The notes: a model not told the origin generated them from the letters alone. DNA of 64,000 nt from Curtobacterium sp. ER1/6 (GCF_001742745.1 NZ_MJAK01000001.1:434001-498000); one strand, 5' to 3'. Shown: positions 52,051 through 61,157, numbered from the stretch's first letter. Translations and numbers: made by a program.

Positions 52051-52077
52051 CTATCGGCGCGGCGGGCCGACGCGTTA
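52051..52077 (-). promoter_or_regulatory. Sigma-28 (FliA-type) promoter of the flagellar operon
   Basis: The minus strand reads TAACGCGT, 11 bases, then GCCGATAG. The 8-11-8 layout and GCCGATA- core match the FliA consensus (TAAAGTTT-N11-GCCGATAA). It lies 79 bases upstream of flbD. Confidence 0.7.
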
Positions 52078-52186
52078 GCGGCGGTGTGCAGACCGACGGT
52101 CGCCGAGGTCTCGGGAACTCATGGATGAGTTGAACCGCGGTCGTACCTGCGAAGAAGCCGTGACCGGGACGCTGTTTTATCTCACC

Positions 52187-52200
52187 ACCGTGTTACCGTG
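52187..52200 (+). promoter_or_regulatory. Direct repeat ACCGTG-TT-ACCGTG at the XRE-MurA start
   Basis: The two ACCGTG units are 8 bases apart and contain a TACCGT -10 box (52194-52199) located 7 bases before the ATG. The leaderless layout and repeat suggest possible autoregulation by the XRE domain. Confidence 0.45.
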
Positions 52201-52206
52201 GCGTCC

Positions 52207-53787
52207 ATGTCCGACACCACCACCGTCGTCACGCCCGCCGACCCGGCGGCCGCCACCTCGGCCGCCGCGCCCCTCCGCGAGGTCGGCGCCCTCATCCGCG
52301 GTGCCCGCAAGGGCCGCAGCATGACCCAGTCCCAGCTCGCCGAACGCGTCGGCACCAGCCAGAGCGCGATCAACCGGATCGAGCAGGGCGGCCAGAACCT
52401 CTCCCTCGAGATGCTGACCCGGATCAGCGACGCCCTCGACCAGCAGATCGTCTCGATCGGCGGCGCCCCGCAGCGGGCGCACCTGCGTGTGCAGGGGGGT
52501 CGGAAGCTCAGCGGGTCGATCGCGGTGAACTCGAGCAAGAACGCCGCCGTGGCACTGCTCTGCGCGTCGCTCCTCAACCGCGGGGTGACCCGCCTGCACC
52601 GCGTGGCCCGCATCGTCGAGGTCGACCGCATCATCGACGTGCTCCGCAGCCTCGGCGCGACCGTCACGTGGTCGGCAGACGGCGAGACGCTCGAGATCGT
52701 CGCTCCGGCCGACCTGCACCTCGACGCCATCGACGCCGACGCAGCCCGTCGCACGCGCAGTGTCCTCATGTTCCTCGGTCCGCTGAGCGGCCGCTACGGC
52801 TCCTTCCGCCTCCCCTACGCGGGCGGCTGCGACCTCGGCACCCGCACCGTCGAGCCGCACCTCATCGCGCTGCGCCCCTTCGGCGTCGACGTCGAGGCGA
52901 CGTCCGGCTGGTACGAGGTGGACGTGGCGAACACCGCCGTGCCGACGAAGTCCGTCGTCCTGACCGAGCGCGGTGACACCGTGACCGAGAACGCGATCCT
53001 CGCCGCGGCCGCCCGCGACGGCGTCACCACCATCCGGAACGCCAGCCCGAACTACATGGTGCAGGACCTCTGCTTCTTCCTCGAGCTGCTCGGCGTGCAA
53101 ATCGAGGGCATCGGCACGACGACGCTCCGCATCACCGGCAGGAGCCGCATCGACGAGGTCGTGGACTACTGGCCGAGCGAGGACCCGGTGGAGGCGATGA
53201 GCCTGCTGACCGCCGGCATCGTGACGTCCTCGACCCTGACCGTCACGCGGGCGCCGATCGAGTTCCTCGAGATCGAGCTCGCGACCCTGGCCGAGATGGG
53301 CCTGCGCTTCGACGTCAGCGAGGAGTACCCAGCGGCGAACGGCCGCACGCGCCTCGTCGACATCACCGTGCACCCGTCCGAGCTGCACGCGCCGATCGAC
53401 AAGATCCACGCGATGCCCTTCCCCGGCCTGAACATCGACAACCTGCCGTTCTTCGTCGTGATCGCGGCGATGGCCGAGGGCACCACCCTCGTGCACGACT
53501 GGGTGTACGAGGGCCGGGCCATCCACCTGCTCGACCTCACCCGCCTCGGCGCGAGCGTCACCCTCCGCGACCCGCACCGGCTCGACGTCACCGGGCCGAC
53601 GCACTTCTCGGGTGCCGAGGTCAGCTGCCCGCCGGCGCTCCGCCCGGCGGTCGTCATCCTGCTGGCGATGCTCGCCGCGAAGGGCGAGAGCGTGCTCCGC
53701 AACGTGGGCATCATCGCTCGCGGGTACGAGCAGCTGCAGGAGCGCCTGAACTCGCTCGGCGCGTCGATCGAGACGTTCCACGACTGA
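52207..53787 (+). CDS. murA: XRE helix-turn-helix fused to MurA-type enolpyruvyl transferase
   Basis: Residues about 22-85 are an XRE DNA-binding domain (MTQSQLAERVGTSQSAINRI). Residues about 95-526 are the EPSP-synthase/MurA fold with NSSKNAAVALL (substrate Lys/Asn) and AGGCDLGTRTVEPH, which keeps the active-site Cys. MurA transfers enolpyruvate from PEP to UDP-GlcNAc, the first peptidoglycan step. Family length is about 420, so the HTH is an addition. A GTG three codons earlier is possible. It is followed by two hairpins. This could be an auxiliary or regulatory MurA; a housekeeping copy would be outside the window. Confidence 0.88.
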   Translation: MSDTTTVVTPADPAAATSAAAPLREVGALIRGARKGRSMTQSQLAERVGTSQSAINRIEQGGQNLSLEMLTRISDALDQQIVSIGGAPQRAHLRVQGGRKLSGSIAVNSSKNAAVALLCASLLNRGVTRLHRVARIVEVDRIIDVLRSLGATVTWSADGETLEIVAPADLHLDAIDADAARRTRSVLMFLGPLSGRYGSFRLPYAGGCDLGTRTVEPHLIALRPFGVDVEATSGWYEVDVANTAVPTKSVVLTERGDTVTENAILAAAARDGVTTIRNASPNYMVQDLCFFLELLGVQIEGIGTTTLRITGRSRIDEVVDYWPSEDPVEAMSLLTAGIVTSSTLTVTRAPIEFLEIELATLAEMGLRFDVSEEYPAANGRTRLVDITVHPSELHAPIDKIHAMPFPGLNIDNLPFFVVIAAMAEGTTLVHDWVYEGRAIHLLDLTRLGASVTLRDPHRLDVTGPTHFSGAEVSCPPALRPAVVILLAMLAAKGESVLRNVGIIARGYEQLQERLNSLGASIETFHD

Positions 53788-53838
53788 CGCCACCGGCACG
53801 GTCGTGCCGGCCACCGCAGCCTCCGCGTCCGGCGCACC

Positions 53839-53872
53839 GACGGCCCGTCCCCGCAAGTGGGGACGGGCCGTC
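53839..53872 (+). terminator. Terminator after XRE-MurA
   Basis: GACGGCCCGTCCCC pairs with GGGGACGGGCCGTC (14 bp) around GCAAGT. A smaller hairpin (CCGGCACG/CGTGCCGG) lies at 53793-53810. Confidence 0.85.
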
Positions 53873-53960
53873 ACCCGTCCTGCGGAACGCACCGGTGCCT
53901 CCAGGCCGTCTGCCAGCCCGGACGGACACGTCGTCCAGGTGCCGCGGGCTGCATGGGGTG

Positions 53961-55085
53961 ATGGCCACGAGATCGCTCCTGACCCTGCCGCTCGTCCTCA
54001 CCCTGTCGGCGGCCGCCGTCGCGTGGGTCGTCCTCGGCCCCGCCGCCGCCCTGGCGTTCGCGGCGCTCGCGCTGCTCGAGATCGCGATGGCGGCTGACTC
54101 GTCCGTCCCGATGGCGGGGATCGCCGGCCGCCTGCACTCCCCCGCACGGCGCCTGTTCCTGTCGCTCGGCATCGTCGCGGGCGTCCTCGCGATGCGACTC
54201 GCCCTGCCGCCGGCGGCGGTCGCCGTGGGCGGTGTGACCGACCCCGCGTCGGCGGTCGACGAGGCGGTGTTCGCGCCGGGGTCGTTCACCGCGCACCTCG
54301 CCGAGGTCCGTCCGGCCCTCGCCGCCTTCGGCGCCGCGTTCATCTGGCTCGTCTTCGCCGAGTACCTCTTCAACACCGACCGCCTGTCGCGTCGGTCCTG
54401 GTTGGGCGGCCTGGAAGCGCGGCTCGCCCGGGTCGCGCGTCCTCGCGTCTGGGCGCTGGTCACCGCCGTCGCCGGGGTGCTGGTCACCACGTCGCTCGTC
54501 GGAGCCGAGGACGGCTGGTCGGTCACCACGGTGCTCCCGGTCGCCCTGGGCGGGGTCGCCGGCACCGGCGCATACCTCGGGTCGAAGCGCGTCGCCGCGT
54601 GGTCGTTGCGCGGCCTCGGTGGGACCGACACCGGGTCCGTCGCGACGGCAGGTTCTTGGCGCGTCCACACCTACGCCTCGACGGTCGTGTTCGAACGCGG
54701 GCTCGTCGTCTTCATGCTGTTCGAGATCCTCGACGGCGTGTACAGCCTGTCCGGCTCCGGGCTGCTCGGCGGTGACGGGCTCGGCGCGCTCGAACAGGCG
54801 ACGGTCGCGGTCGCGGCGATCGGCGTCGGCGCGGTGTTCCTGGCGCGGCTCACCTCGCGGCTCGACCAGTCGGCCGGGCTGCAGCGGCTGCGGTACCTGA
54901 AGGCCGGCGCCGCGTACGTGCTCGGCGTCCTGGCGGTGCTGCTCTGGACGAGCCTGCTCGTCCCGGTCCCCGGGATCGTCGTCGCGTGGTTCGGCAGCGT
55001 CGTGATCGGGCTCGCGCTGGCCACCTCGCTGCCGTGGCGGGCGTGGGCGCGACGGCTCCGACGACGACGGGTGGCCGCGGGCTGA
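53961..55085 (+). CDS. DUF475/TerC-like integral membrane protein
   Basis: The 374-residue protein has about nine membrane spans. Acidic residues inside spans, as in ALLEIAMAADSSVPMAGIAG, LVFAEYLFNTDRLSRRSWLG and VFMLFEILDGVYSLSGSGLL, match the DUF475 family related to TerC metal-export or tellurite-resistance proteins. A GTG directly before the ATG is also possible. No strong ribosome-binding site is visible. The role in metal homeostasis is by family only. Confidence 0.75.
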   Translation: MATRSLLTLPLVLTLSAAAVAWVVLGPAAALAFAALALLEIAMAADSSVPMAGIAGRLHSPARRLFLSLGIVAGVLAMRLALPPAAVAVGGVTDPASAVDEAVFAPGSFTAHLAEVRPALAAFGAAFIWLVFAEYLFNTDRLSRRSWLGGLEARLARVARPRVWALVTAVAGVLVTTSLVGAEDGWSVTTVLPVALGGVAGTGAYLGSKRVAAWSLRGLGGTDTGSVATAGSWRVHTYASTVVFERGLVVFMLFEILDGVYSLSGSGLLGGDGLGALEQATVAVAAIGVGAVFLARLTSRLDQSAGLQRLRYLKAGAAYVLGVLAVLLWTSLLVPVPGIVVAWFGSVVIGLALATSLPWRAWARRLRRRRVAAG

Positions 55086-55164
55086 GTCCCGAGGACGCGG
55101 ATCGGGAAGGTCTCGCAGTACCGGCGGCGTTGACTGACGCGTCCGACGAACCGCGAGGAGATCC

Positions 55165-56745
55165 GTGCTCGGTCCTGAACTGGTGGTCGCCCTCGGCCTC
55201 GCCATCGCCCTGACGGCGGCCGTCGCCGACCGCATCCGGGTGGCCCCTCCCGTGCTGCTGCTCGTGATCGGCGCGCTGCTCGCCTTCGTGCCGACGTTCG
55301 CCCGCGTCGAGCTGCCCGCCGACGCCGTCCTCCTGCTGTTCCTCCCGGCGCTCCTGTACTGGGAGAGCTTGACGACGTCGCTCCGCGAGATCCGCAAGAA
55401 CCTGCGCGGCATCGTCCTCATGGGCACCCTGCTCGTCGTCGTGACGGCCGGGGTCGTCGCCACCCTCCTGCACCTGCTCGGCATGCCGTGGGGGCCGGCC
55501 TGGGTGCTCGGCGCGGCGGTCGCGCCCACCGACGCCACCGCCGTCGGCGTGCTCACGAAGATGCTGCCGCGACGCAACGTCACGGTGCTCCGCGCGGAGA
55601 GCCTGGTGAACGACGGCACGACGCTCGTCGTCTACGGCATCGCGGTCGCCGTGACGGTGGGCACGCAGGAGCTGACGTTCTGGAACGTGTCCGGCATGCT
55701 CGTGCTCTCCTACGTGGGCGGCGTGGCGGCCGGGCTGCTCGCCGCGTGGCTCGGGTCGCTCGTGCTGCGTCGCGTCGACACCGTCGTGCTCGAGAACATG
55801 GTCACGCTGCTCGTGCCCTTCGCGGCCTTCCTCGGCGCCGAGGCGATCGGTGCCTCCGGCGTGCTCGCCGTCGTCGCCGCCGGCATCGTGGTGAGCCAGG
55901 TCGCGCCGAAGCTCGACCGGGCGGAGACCCGCCAGCAGGTCCGCGCCTTCTGGTCGTTCCTGACGTACCTGCTCAACGGCGCGTTGTTCGTGCTCGTGGG
56001 CATCGAGGCGATGGTCGCCGCGCGGCAGCTCGAGGCCCGCGAGCTGTGGACCGGCGTCGGGCTCGTGCTCGCCGTGTCCGTCGTGCTCGTCCTCGTCCGG
56101 TTCGCCTTCGAGGGCGCCCTCGGCGGCACCGTCTGGCTCGTGACCCGACGGTTCGGCGGCGAGCCCCGCGAGGGACGGCGCGACCGGCTCGTGAGCGGGT
56201 TCGCCGGCTTCCGCGGCGCGGTGTCCCTGGCGATGGCGGTCGCGGTCCCCCGAACGCTCGAGTCCGGCGGGGCCTTCCCCGACCGCGACCTCATCGTGTT
56301 CGTCACCGCCGGTGTCGTCGTCGTCACGATCGTCGGGCAGGCGCTCGTCCTGCCCGCCGTGCTCCGTCGCGCGGCCCTCCCCGAGGACGAGTCGGTCGGC
56401 GAGGAGCGCCGCTACGCCGAGCGGACGGCGGTCGAGGAGGCGCTCGACGCGCTCCCTCGACTCGCTCGCAAGGCCGGGGCCGACCGAGCCGCGGTCGAGC
56501 GGGTGCGGAAGGACCTCGAGGCGCACCTCGACGTCATCCAGGCCCGCGAGGAGGACGACGACGACCACCCGGCGCTGCAGCGGCACGACACGACGGTCGC
56601 GCTCGAGCTCGCGCTGGTCCGGCACAAGGCGGCGACGCTCCTGCGGCTCCGCGACGCGGACGAGATCGACGACCTGGTGCTCCGGCAGGTCCGTGCGGGA
56701 TACGACGCCGAGGAGGCGCGGCTCGAGGGGTCGACGCCGCCCTGA
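55165..56745 (+). CDS. CPA1 family Na+/H+ antiporter
   Basis: The 526-residue protein has about 12 spans and the CPA1 ion site APTDATAV and ESLVNDGTTLVVYG, with GFAGFRGAVSLAMAVAVP. A cytosolic tail of about 130 residues (ERRYAERTAVEEAL, RHKAATLLRLRDADEI) follows. GAGGAG is 4 bases before the GTG. It exchanges sodium or potassium for protons across the cytoplasmic membrane. Confidence 0.93.
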   Translation: MLGPELVVALGLAIALTAAVADRIRVAPPVLLLVIGALLAFVPTFARVELPADAVLLLFLPALLYWESLTTSLREIRKNLRGIVLMGTLLVVVTAGVVATLLHLLGMPWGPAWVLGAAVAPTDATAVGVLTKMLPRRNVTVLRAESLVNDGTTLVVYGIAVAVTVGTQELTFWNVSGMLVLSYVGGVAAGLLAAWLGSLVLRRVDTVVLENMVTLLVPFAAFLGAEAIGASGVLAVVAAGIVVSQVAPKLDRAETRQQVRAFWSFLTYLLNGALFVLVGIEAMVAARQLEARELWTGVGLVLAVSVVLVLVRFAFEGALGGTVWLVTRRFGGEPREGRRDRLVSGFAGFRGAVSLAMAVAVPRTLESGGAFPDRDLIVFVTAGVVVVTIVGQALVLPAVLRRAALPEDESVGEERRYAERTAVEEALDALPRLARKAGADRAAVERVRKDLEAHLDVIQAREEDDDDHPALQRHDTTVALELALVRHKAATLLRLRDADEIDDLVLRQVRAGYDAEEARLEGSTPP

Positions 56746-56798
56746 GTCCGCCACGGGGCGGCTCGAGGTCGTCACGGGTGTCCGTGTGCCGCGGCGCC

Positions 56799-58211
56799 TC
56801 AGATGTCCAGGACGCCGTCAACCGCGGCGTCGCGCGACGGGATGTGACAGGATGCGACGTCCTCCTCGAGGTGCACCGTCACGTAGGGCCACGAGAGCGG
56901 TCGCCCGGTACCGTCGAACACCCGGTACCGGCGGCGCAGTCGCAGGAAGGGCACGGCGCTGTGCTCGAACGACACGACGAGCGCAGTGTCCGGCCCCGCT
57001 CCCTCGACCTCGACGACGACGTCGCGGTAGTCGCTCCGGCGGCGCCGGGTGTCACCGGTCGCCGGCGTCCAGACCAGGTCCGGTCGATCGAGGCCGACGA
57101 ACTGCGCCCGCAGTCGCCCGACCTGTCGCTCCACCCAGACCGCGTCGGCGTCGTACCTCGGCCAGGTGGAACCGGCGACACCGGCGAGGTCGAGGCGGTC
57201 GATCCACCGTGCACGACGCGCCTCCCGTTCGCCCACTTCGCGCTCCCAAGCGTCGTCCGTCGCCTCCACCACCGCGAAGGACGGCAACGCCTCGGTGGTC
57301 ACCGTCGCGGGGAGCCCGGCCGAGACGTCGACGCGGACGGTCCGCGGCTCGTACACGACGCCCCAGCCGTCGGGGTCGCTGCGCGGCCCGGAACGGTGGA
57401 AGCGCAGCGTCAGAACGGCGTCGTCGAGCCACACGCCGTCAACGAGGTGGTCGACGTGCACGACTGAGCGAGAGCCGTCCGGCGCGATGCGCACGACGTC
57501 GGTGGGCCCGGTACGGCCGGGTTCCGGCGGGTCCCACGCAGCGGCGGCATCGGCGAGGAGGTCCGGGTCACCGAACTCGATCGACCACCCTGCAGTCGTC
57601 GCGCCCGCGTCCTCGTCCGCGTCGTCGTCCTCGTCCTCGTCCTCGTCCGCGTGTTCGTCCTCGTCCGCGTCCGCGTCCCGTCCCACCGCGGGCTCCGGAT
57701 CGTGGTCGGCAGACTCGGTCCACGTCGACGGGTCCGGCCAGAACGGTCCGGCGTCGATCCAGTCGAGGGACTCCTCGTCGGCGACGGAGAAGCCGGTGTC
57801 GTCTTCCTCGGCGCCGTCGTCGTCGCCGACCGGGAGCCCGTCCCATGCCGAGGCGTCCCGCGGGTCACCGACCCACAGTCCGTGGTCATCCGCCCCGACG
57901 GGCTGCCGATCACCGAGGGTGACCGATCCGCTGATGCCGTCCGGGCGGACGAACACGGCAGTCCGGGTGACCTCGTCGATGTCGTCGGATCGGTACACGA
58001 TCCACACGCCGGTCGACGTGGCCCACGCCTCCGCCTCCTCGATCGCTCGTTCCGGGAGCAGAGCATCCGGCCACGTCAGCCACTCGACCACGTCGGGGCC
58101 GCCCGCTGCGAGCACCACGGCGGCGACCGGTCGGAACGCATCGGGAACGAGGAGGTCGTCGCCGACCCGGACGACGTCGAGCGGGAGGAGGTGATCGGGT
58201 TCGACGGACAC
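56799..58211 (-). CDS. Hypothetical protein with acidic DED-repeat linker (470 aa)
   Basis: No known domain is recognised. The N-terminal part (LLPLDVVRVGDDLLVPDAFR, GVWIVYRSDDIDEVTRTAVF) and C-terminal part (ALVVSFEHSAVPFLRLRRRY, RPLSWPYVTVHLEEDVASCH) are mixed alpha/beta. Between them lies a strongly acidic stretch of Asp-Glu-Asp repeats (about 178-200) written by a repeated hexanucleotide. It is cytosolic by composition and starts a block of hypothetical genes of somewhat less biased GC. Confidence 0.7.
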   Translation of the reverse strand: MSVEPDHLLPLDVVRVGDDLLVPDAFRPVAAVVLAAGGPDVVEWLTWPDALLPERAIEEAEAWATSTGVWIVYRSDDIDEVTRTAVFVRPDGISGSVTLGDRQPVGADDHGLWVGDPRDASAWDGLPVGDDDGAEEDDTGFSVADEESLDWIDAGPFWPDPSTWTESADHDPEPAVGRDADADEDEHADEDEDEDDDADEDAGATTAGWSIEFGDPDLLADAAAAWDPPEPGRTGPTDVVRIAPDGSRSVVHVDHLVDGVWLDDAVLTLRFHRSGPRSDPDGWGVVYEPRTVRVDVSAGLPATVTTEALPSFAVVEATDDAWEREVGEREARRARWIDRLDLAGVAGSTWPRYDADAVWVERQVGRLRAQFVGLDRPDLVWTPATGDTRRRRSDYRDVVVEVEGAGPDTALVVSFEHSAVPFLRLRRRYRVFDGTGRPLSWPYVTVHLEEDVASCHIPSRDAAVDGVLDI

Positions 58212-58337
58212 GGGCCGAGGCTACTCGAGCAGTCACGCCCGCCGGAGGTGACCCCGAAGTACTCGGGGTCGAGGACGTCAGCGTCCGCAGCGGCACCGGC
58301 CTTCGCGACCGATGACCGCCCGTCGTCTGGTCACGTC

Positions 58338-58964
58338 TCAGCCACGACCGTCCGACCGTTCCGACGTCCCCGCCGGCCAGTGGTCGCGCGCGACCTCGGT
58401 CATCGGGGCGTCCCGCCGGTCGCTCGCGTTCGGGTCCTTGCCCTCCGCGGTCCAGAGCGGCGGGTACATCGAGAAGCCGCGGTCGAGCGCCAGGGCAGCG
58501 ACGTCAGCAGCCCACCCGTCCCACCGGAGCGATCCGTGTAAGTGCCCGATCGCGTCGGTGAGCATCGCCGTGAGGAACTCGCTGTGCGTGAGGTCGAGGC
58601 CTTCCCACCGGAGGCTGTCGGGGGCGAAGTAGTGCACGCGCCCGTCCCCGACACCGAGCGAGCCGCCGTCGAGCGCGAACACGCCACCGAGCACGTCGAA
58701 GCCGACGACGCACCGTCCCGACGAGTCCGTGTTGGCGTCCAGCACCGACGGGAGCCGTCCCCCGGCACCGCCGAGGAGGCGGAGCCAGCCGTGGTCGACG
58801 GTGATCCCCCCGGTGTGGGTGATCAGGGCGCCGAGGTACGACCGTTCGGTGAGGCCGAGGTGTGCCCGGTCTGCGGCCGACCCGCCCTCGAGGACCTGCG
58901 CGGCCGGTGCCGCCGCGATCAGGCCGGACAGTTCGGGCCAGGCGTCCTGCGAGAGCTTCGTCAC
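58338..58964 (-). CDS. DUF2625 family protein
   Basis: The 208-residue protein shows the DUF2625 pattern: LITHTGGITVDHGWLRLLGG, DVLGGVFALDGG, VHYFAPDSLRWE and LRWDGWAADVAAL. The family is uncharacterised; members often sit among toxin-immunity-like genes, which is only suggestive here. It begins with GTG. Neighbours on either side are other hypothetical genes with no clear operon partner. Confidence 0.75.
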   Translation of the reverse strand: MTKLSQDAWPELSGLIAAAPAAQVLEGGSAADRAHLGLTERSYLGALITHTGGITVDHGWLRLLGGAGGRLPSVLDANTDSSGRCVVGFDVLGGVFALDGGSLGVGDGRVHYFAPDSLRWEGLDLTHSEFLTAMLTDAIGHLHGSLRWDGWAADVAALALDRGFSMYPPLWTAEGKDPNASDRRDAPMTEVARDHWPAGTSERSDGRG

Positions 58965-59029
58965 CCAGGGATCGTCGCACGGAGCCCGGGACGCATCGGT
59001 GTGATCAGGTCCCGTGTAGACACGCAGTC

Positions 59030-59581
59030 GTGAGGAACGACGGAACGGGGCCGGACGGCCGCTGGGCGGTATCGCTGCGCCGCGTCTTCCCCTGGTGGTA
59101 CCTGATCGGCGCGGCGGCGACGATGGTCGCGCTGGTCCTGCTGGACCCCGAGGGTGGGCAAGCGGTCATCGCCCTGTGGGGTCCGGCGGTCGGCATCACC
59201 ATCCGCGACCGCGAGAAGGCCGCGCGCGAGCGGCTGGACCAGGGTCTCCCCGTCGACCGAGCATCGTTGCTGTCGCCGCTCTGGCTCGAACCGGTGTGCG
59301 CAGCGCTGATCGCCGGGTTCGCCATCGGCATCGGCCTCCTGCTCGATGCACTCTTCGGCCACCGGACGTTCGTCACGGTGCAGGTGGGGCTGAGCATCCT
59401 CGTCAGCAGCGCGGTCGGGTTCGTGCTGCTGCTCGTCATCCTCCGCGCGCGCCGTCGGCGGAGAAGGACGACCGTCTCAGTGCCGGATCTTCCGCTGCAC
59501 GCTCCGCAGGAGCGTGAGTGCGACGGCGTCAGGGACACCGGTCGTCGTCTCCCAGTCGACCCCCGACCCGACGACGTCTGA
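59030..59581 (+). CDS. Hypothetical membrane protein (183 aa)
   Basis: Three hydrophobic segments are seen (WWYLIGAAATMVALVLL, LWLEPVCAALIAGFAIGIGL, GLSILVSSAVGFVLLLVILR). The last 35 residues after ARRRRRRTT overlap the end of the convergent gene by 105 bases, so the true coding end may be doubtful. TAGACA lies 7 bases before the GTG. No family is recognised. Confidence 0.55.
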   Translation: MRNDGTGPDGRWAVSLRRVFPWWYLIGAAATMVALVLLDPEGGQAVIALWGPAVGITIRDREKAARERLDQGLPVDRASLLSPLWLEPVCAALIAGFAIGIGLLLDALFGHRTFVTVQVGLSILVSSAVGFVLLLVILRARRRRRRTTVSVPDLPLHAPQERECDGVRDTGRRLPVDPRPDDV

Positions 59582-59821
59582 AGCGAAGGCCACCTCCGTC
59601 GCCAGGAGCGCCCGACGCCAGTCGGTCGGCGGCAACGCCGCGCCGCGTTCGAGCGACTCCCGGATCCTCCGGCTCTGCTCGAAGAAGTCCGTTGCACCCG
59701 CGAAGCCGAACGCCCGGGCCAGGGTCTCGGTGAGGTGTGCTGGTCCGCCCCATTCCCGCAGGCCCGCGAGCACGAGCTGTACTTCGTCCTCGATCAGTCC
59801 GAGGTCCTCCGCAGATGCCAC
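59477..59821 (-). CDS. Hypothetical protein (114 aa)
   Basis: A small, mostly helical soluble protein (LGLIEDEVQLVLAGLREWGG, DWRRALLATEVAFASDVVGS). The pattern of an LREWGG stretch followed by EVAFASDVVGSG suggests a conserved immunity-like hypothetical, but I cannot name it. It overlaps the opposite gene by 105 bases at the 3' ends, which is unusual. Confidence 0.6.
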   Translation of the reverse strand: MASAEDLGLIEDEVQLVLAGLREWGGPAHLTETLARAFGFAGATDFFEQSRRIRESLERGAALPPTDWRRALLATEVAFASDVVGSGVDWETTTGVPDAVALTLLRSVQRKIRH

Positions 59822-59844
59822 GGCGTCACCTTCTCACGCGGACG

Positions 59845-60231
59845 TCAGTGCTCCGACTCCGCAGTCGTCGGCCTGCTGAACAGGTTGACGACGTTGCCGT
59901 CGGGATCCCGCACGAGTGCCGAGCGGTTGCCCCACGGCATCGTGGTCGGTCCGAGGACGACGTCCTCCGCCGCGGGCTGGAGCCGGGCGAACTCGCCGTC
60001 GACGTCGGCGACCTCGAACTCGATGAACACGGAGCGGTTCGTCGCCGGGACGAGCGTGCCGCCGAGCATCGCGACGGTCGCGGTGCTGGCGATCGCGAGG
60101 ACCGCGCCGGTGTCACCGAACTGCGCGAAGACCGGAGCGGGGCGCTCGGCGTGCTGGCCGGTGAGGTTCTCGTAGAACGTGACGAGACCGTCGAGGTCGT
60201 CGGTGACGATGCGGACGGATGCGAACGACAT
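59845..60231 (-). CDS. VOC (glyoxalase/bleomycin-resistance fold) protein
   Basis: The 128-residue protein has two beta-alpha-beta-beta-beta halves: VRIVTDDLDGLVTFYENLTG and FIEFEVADVDGEFARLQP, ending RDPDGNVVNLFSRP. AAGGAG is 4 bases before the ATG. It follows a WYL-type regulator on the same strand, which may control it. VOC proteins bind metals and act as isomerases, dioxygenases or drug-binding proteins; the ligand is unknown. Confidence 0.85.
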   Translation of the reverse strand: MSFASVRIVTDDLDGLVTFYENLTGQHAERPAPVFAQFGDTGAVLAIASTATVAMLGGTLVPATNRSVFIEFEVADVDGEFARLQPAAEDVVLGPTTMPWGNRSALVRDPDGNVVNLFSRPTTAESEH

Positions 60232-60323
60232 GGGGCTCCTTCGGTGGTGCTGATGGTGTCCCACCAGCGTCGCCGGTCGTCGCGACACCGTCCTGTCGGT
60301 GTTTCCGGGATGGGTGTCGGTGA

Positions 60324-61037
60324 TCAGTCGTCGACGACGGATCGGAGCCGTCCGTACTGGATTGCGAGGTCCTCGGCGCGGAGGGTGCGCGTCTGCGGCC
60401 GCTCGTCGGTCACCGTGATCGAACGCATCCGGTCTGCACGGAAGGCCCGCACCCCGTCACGGAGGCGGCACCAGGCGATGAGGTACCACTGCCCGTCCTT
60501 CTCGATCGACCCCAACGGCTCGACGTCGCGACTGGTCTCCGCACCGGCGGCGTCCAGGTAACGCAGCTGCACGACACGGTCGGCGCGCAGGGCCTCGGCG
60601 AACTCGACCGGCGCGGTCGGCTCCTCGTCGCGCTCGAGGAAGTGCACCCGGGACGCGAAGGCGCTGGCGCGTGCCGCGTCCGGGTCCGGCATGACCGCGA
60701 GCAGCTTCCGCGCGGCGGTCCGAGCGGAGTGGCGGAAGGGGCTGTGACGGAGCGCGCCGAGCCCGATCAGCACCGCGAGGGCTTCGTCCGGCGTGAACCC
60801 CGCCGGGCCGAGCGTCGCCGACGCGTCGATGACGTAGCCGCCGGTCCGTCCGGGTTCCGCCCAGATCGGCAGCCCCGACTCCTGCAATGCCGCGAGGTCC
60901 CGCTCGACGGTCCGGACGGACACCTCGAAGCGTTCCGCGAGTCGTCGCGCGCTCCGTGGCCGCGGTGACGCGGCGCGCAGTTCCTCCACGAGGCCGTAGA
61001 GACGATCGGTCCGGTTCACCGACCCATCATCCGACAC
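60324..61037 (-). CDS. YafY-type HTH/WYL transcriptional regulator
   Basis: The 237-residue protein has an N-terminal winged helix (ARRLAERFEVSVRTVERDLA) and a WYL domain (DGQWYLIAWCRLRDGVRAF, FRADRMRSI). WYL regulators sense ligands such as nucleic acids or nucleotides. It lies upstream of the VOC gene in the same direction and 93 bases before it, so it is a candidate regulator of that gene and of itself. Confidence 0.9.
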   Translation of the reverse strand: MSDDGSVNRTDRLYGLVEELRAASPRPRSARRLAERFEVSVRTVERDLAALQESGLPIWAEPGRTGGYVIDASATLGPAGFTPDEALAVLIGLGALRHSPFRHSARTAARKLLAVMPDPDAARASAFASRVHFLERDEEPTAPVEFAEALRADRVVQLRYLDAAGAETSRDVEPLGSIEKDGQWYLIAWCRLRDGVRAFRADRMRSITVTDERPQTRTLRAEDLAIQYGRLRSVVDD

Positions 61038-61145
61038 GGCGACCAGCGCGGCGTCGGGACCACCCCGACCGCTGCCACGAGCACGAACTGACCGGCTCCC
61101 CGAAGGAGGTGACGACAGCCCCTCCCGGCGGCCTCCCCGCAGTCG

Positions 61146-61151
61146 TACGGT
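61146..61151 (+). promoter_or_regulatory. Leaderless -10 box of the leader ORF/cupin unit
   Basis: TACGGT ends 6 bases before an ATG that opens a 16-codon reading frame, the leaderless spacing seen elsewhere in the window. The -35 region is weak. Confidence 0.5.
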
Positions 61152-61157
61152 CGGGAC

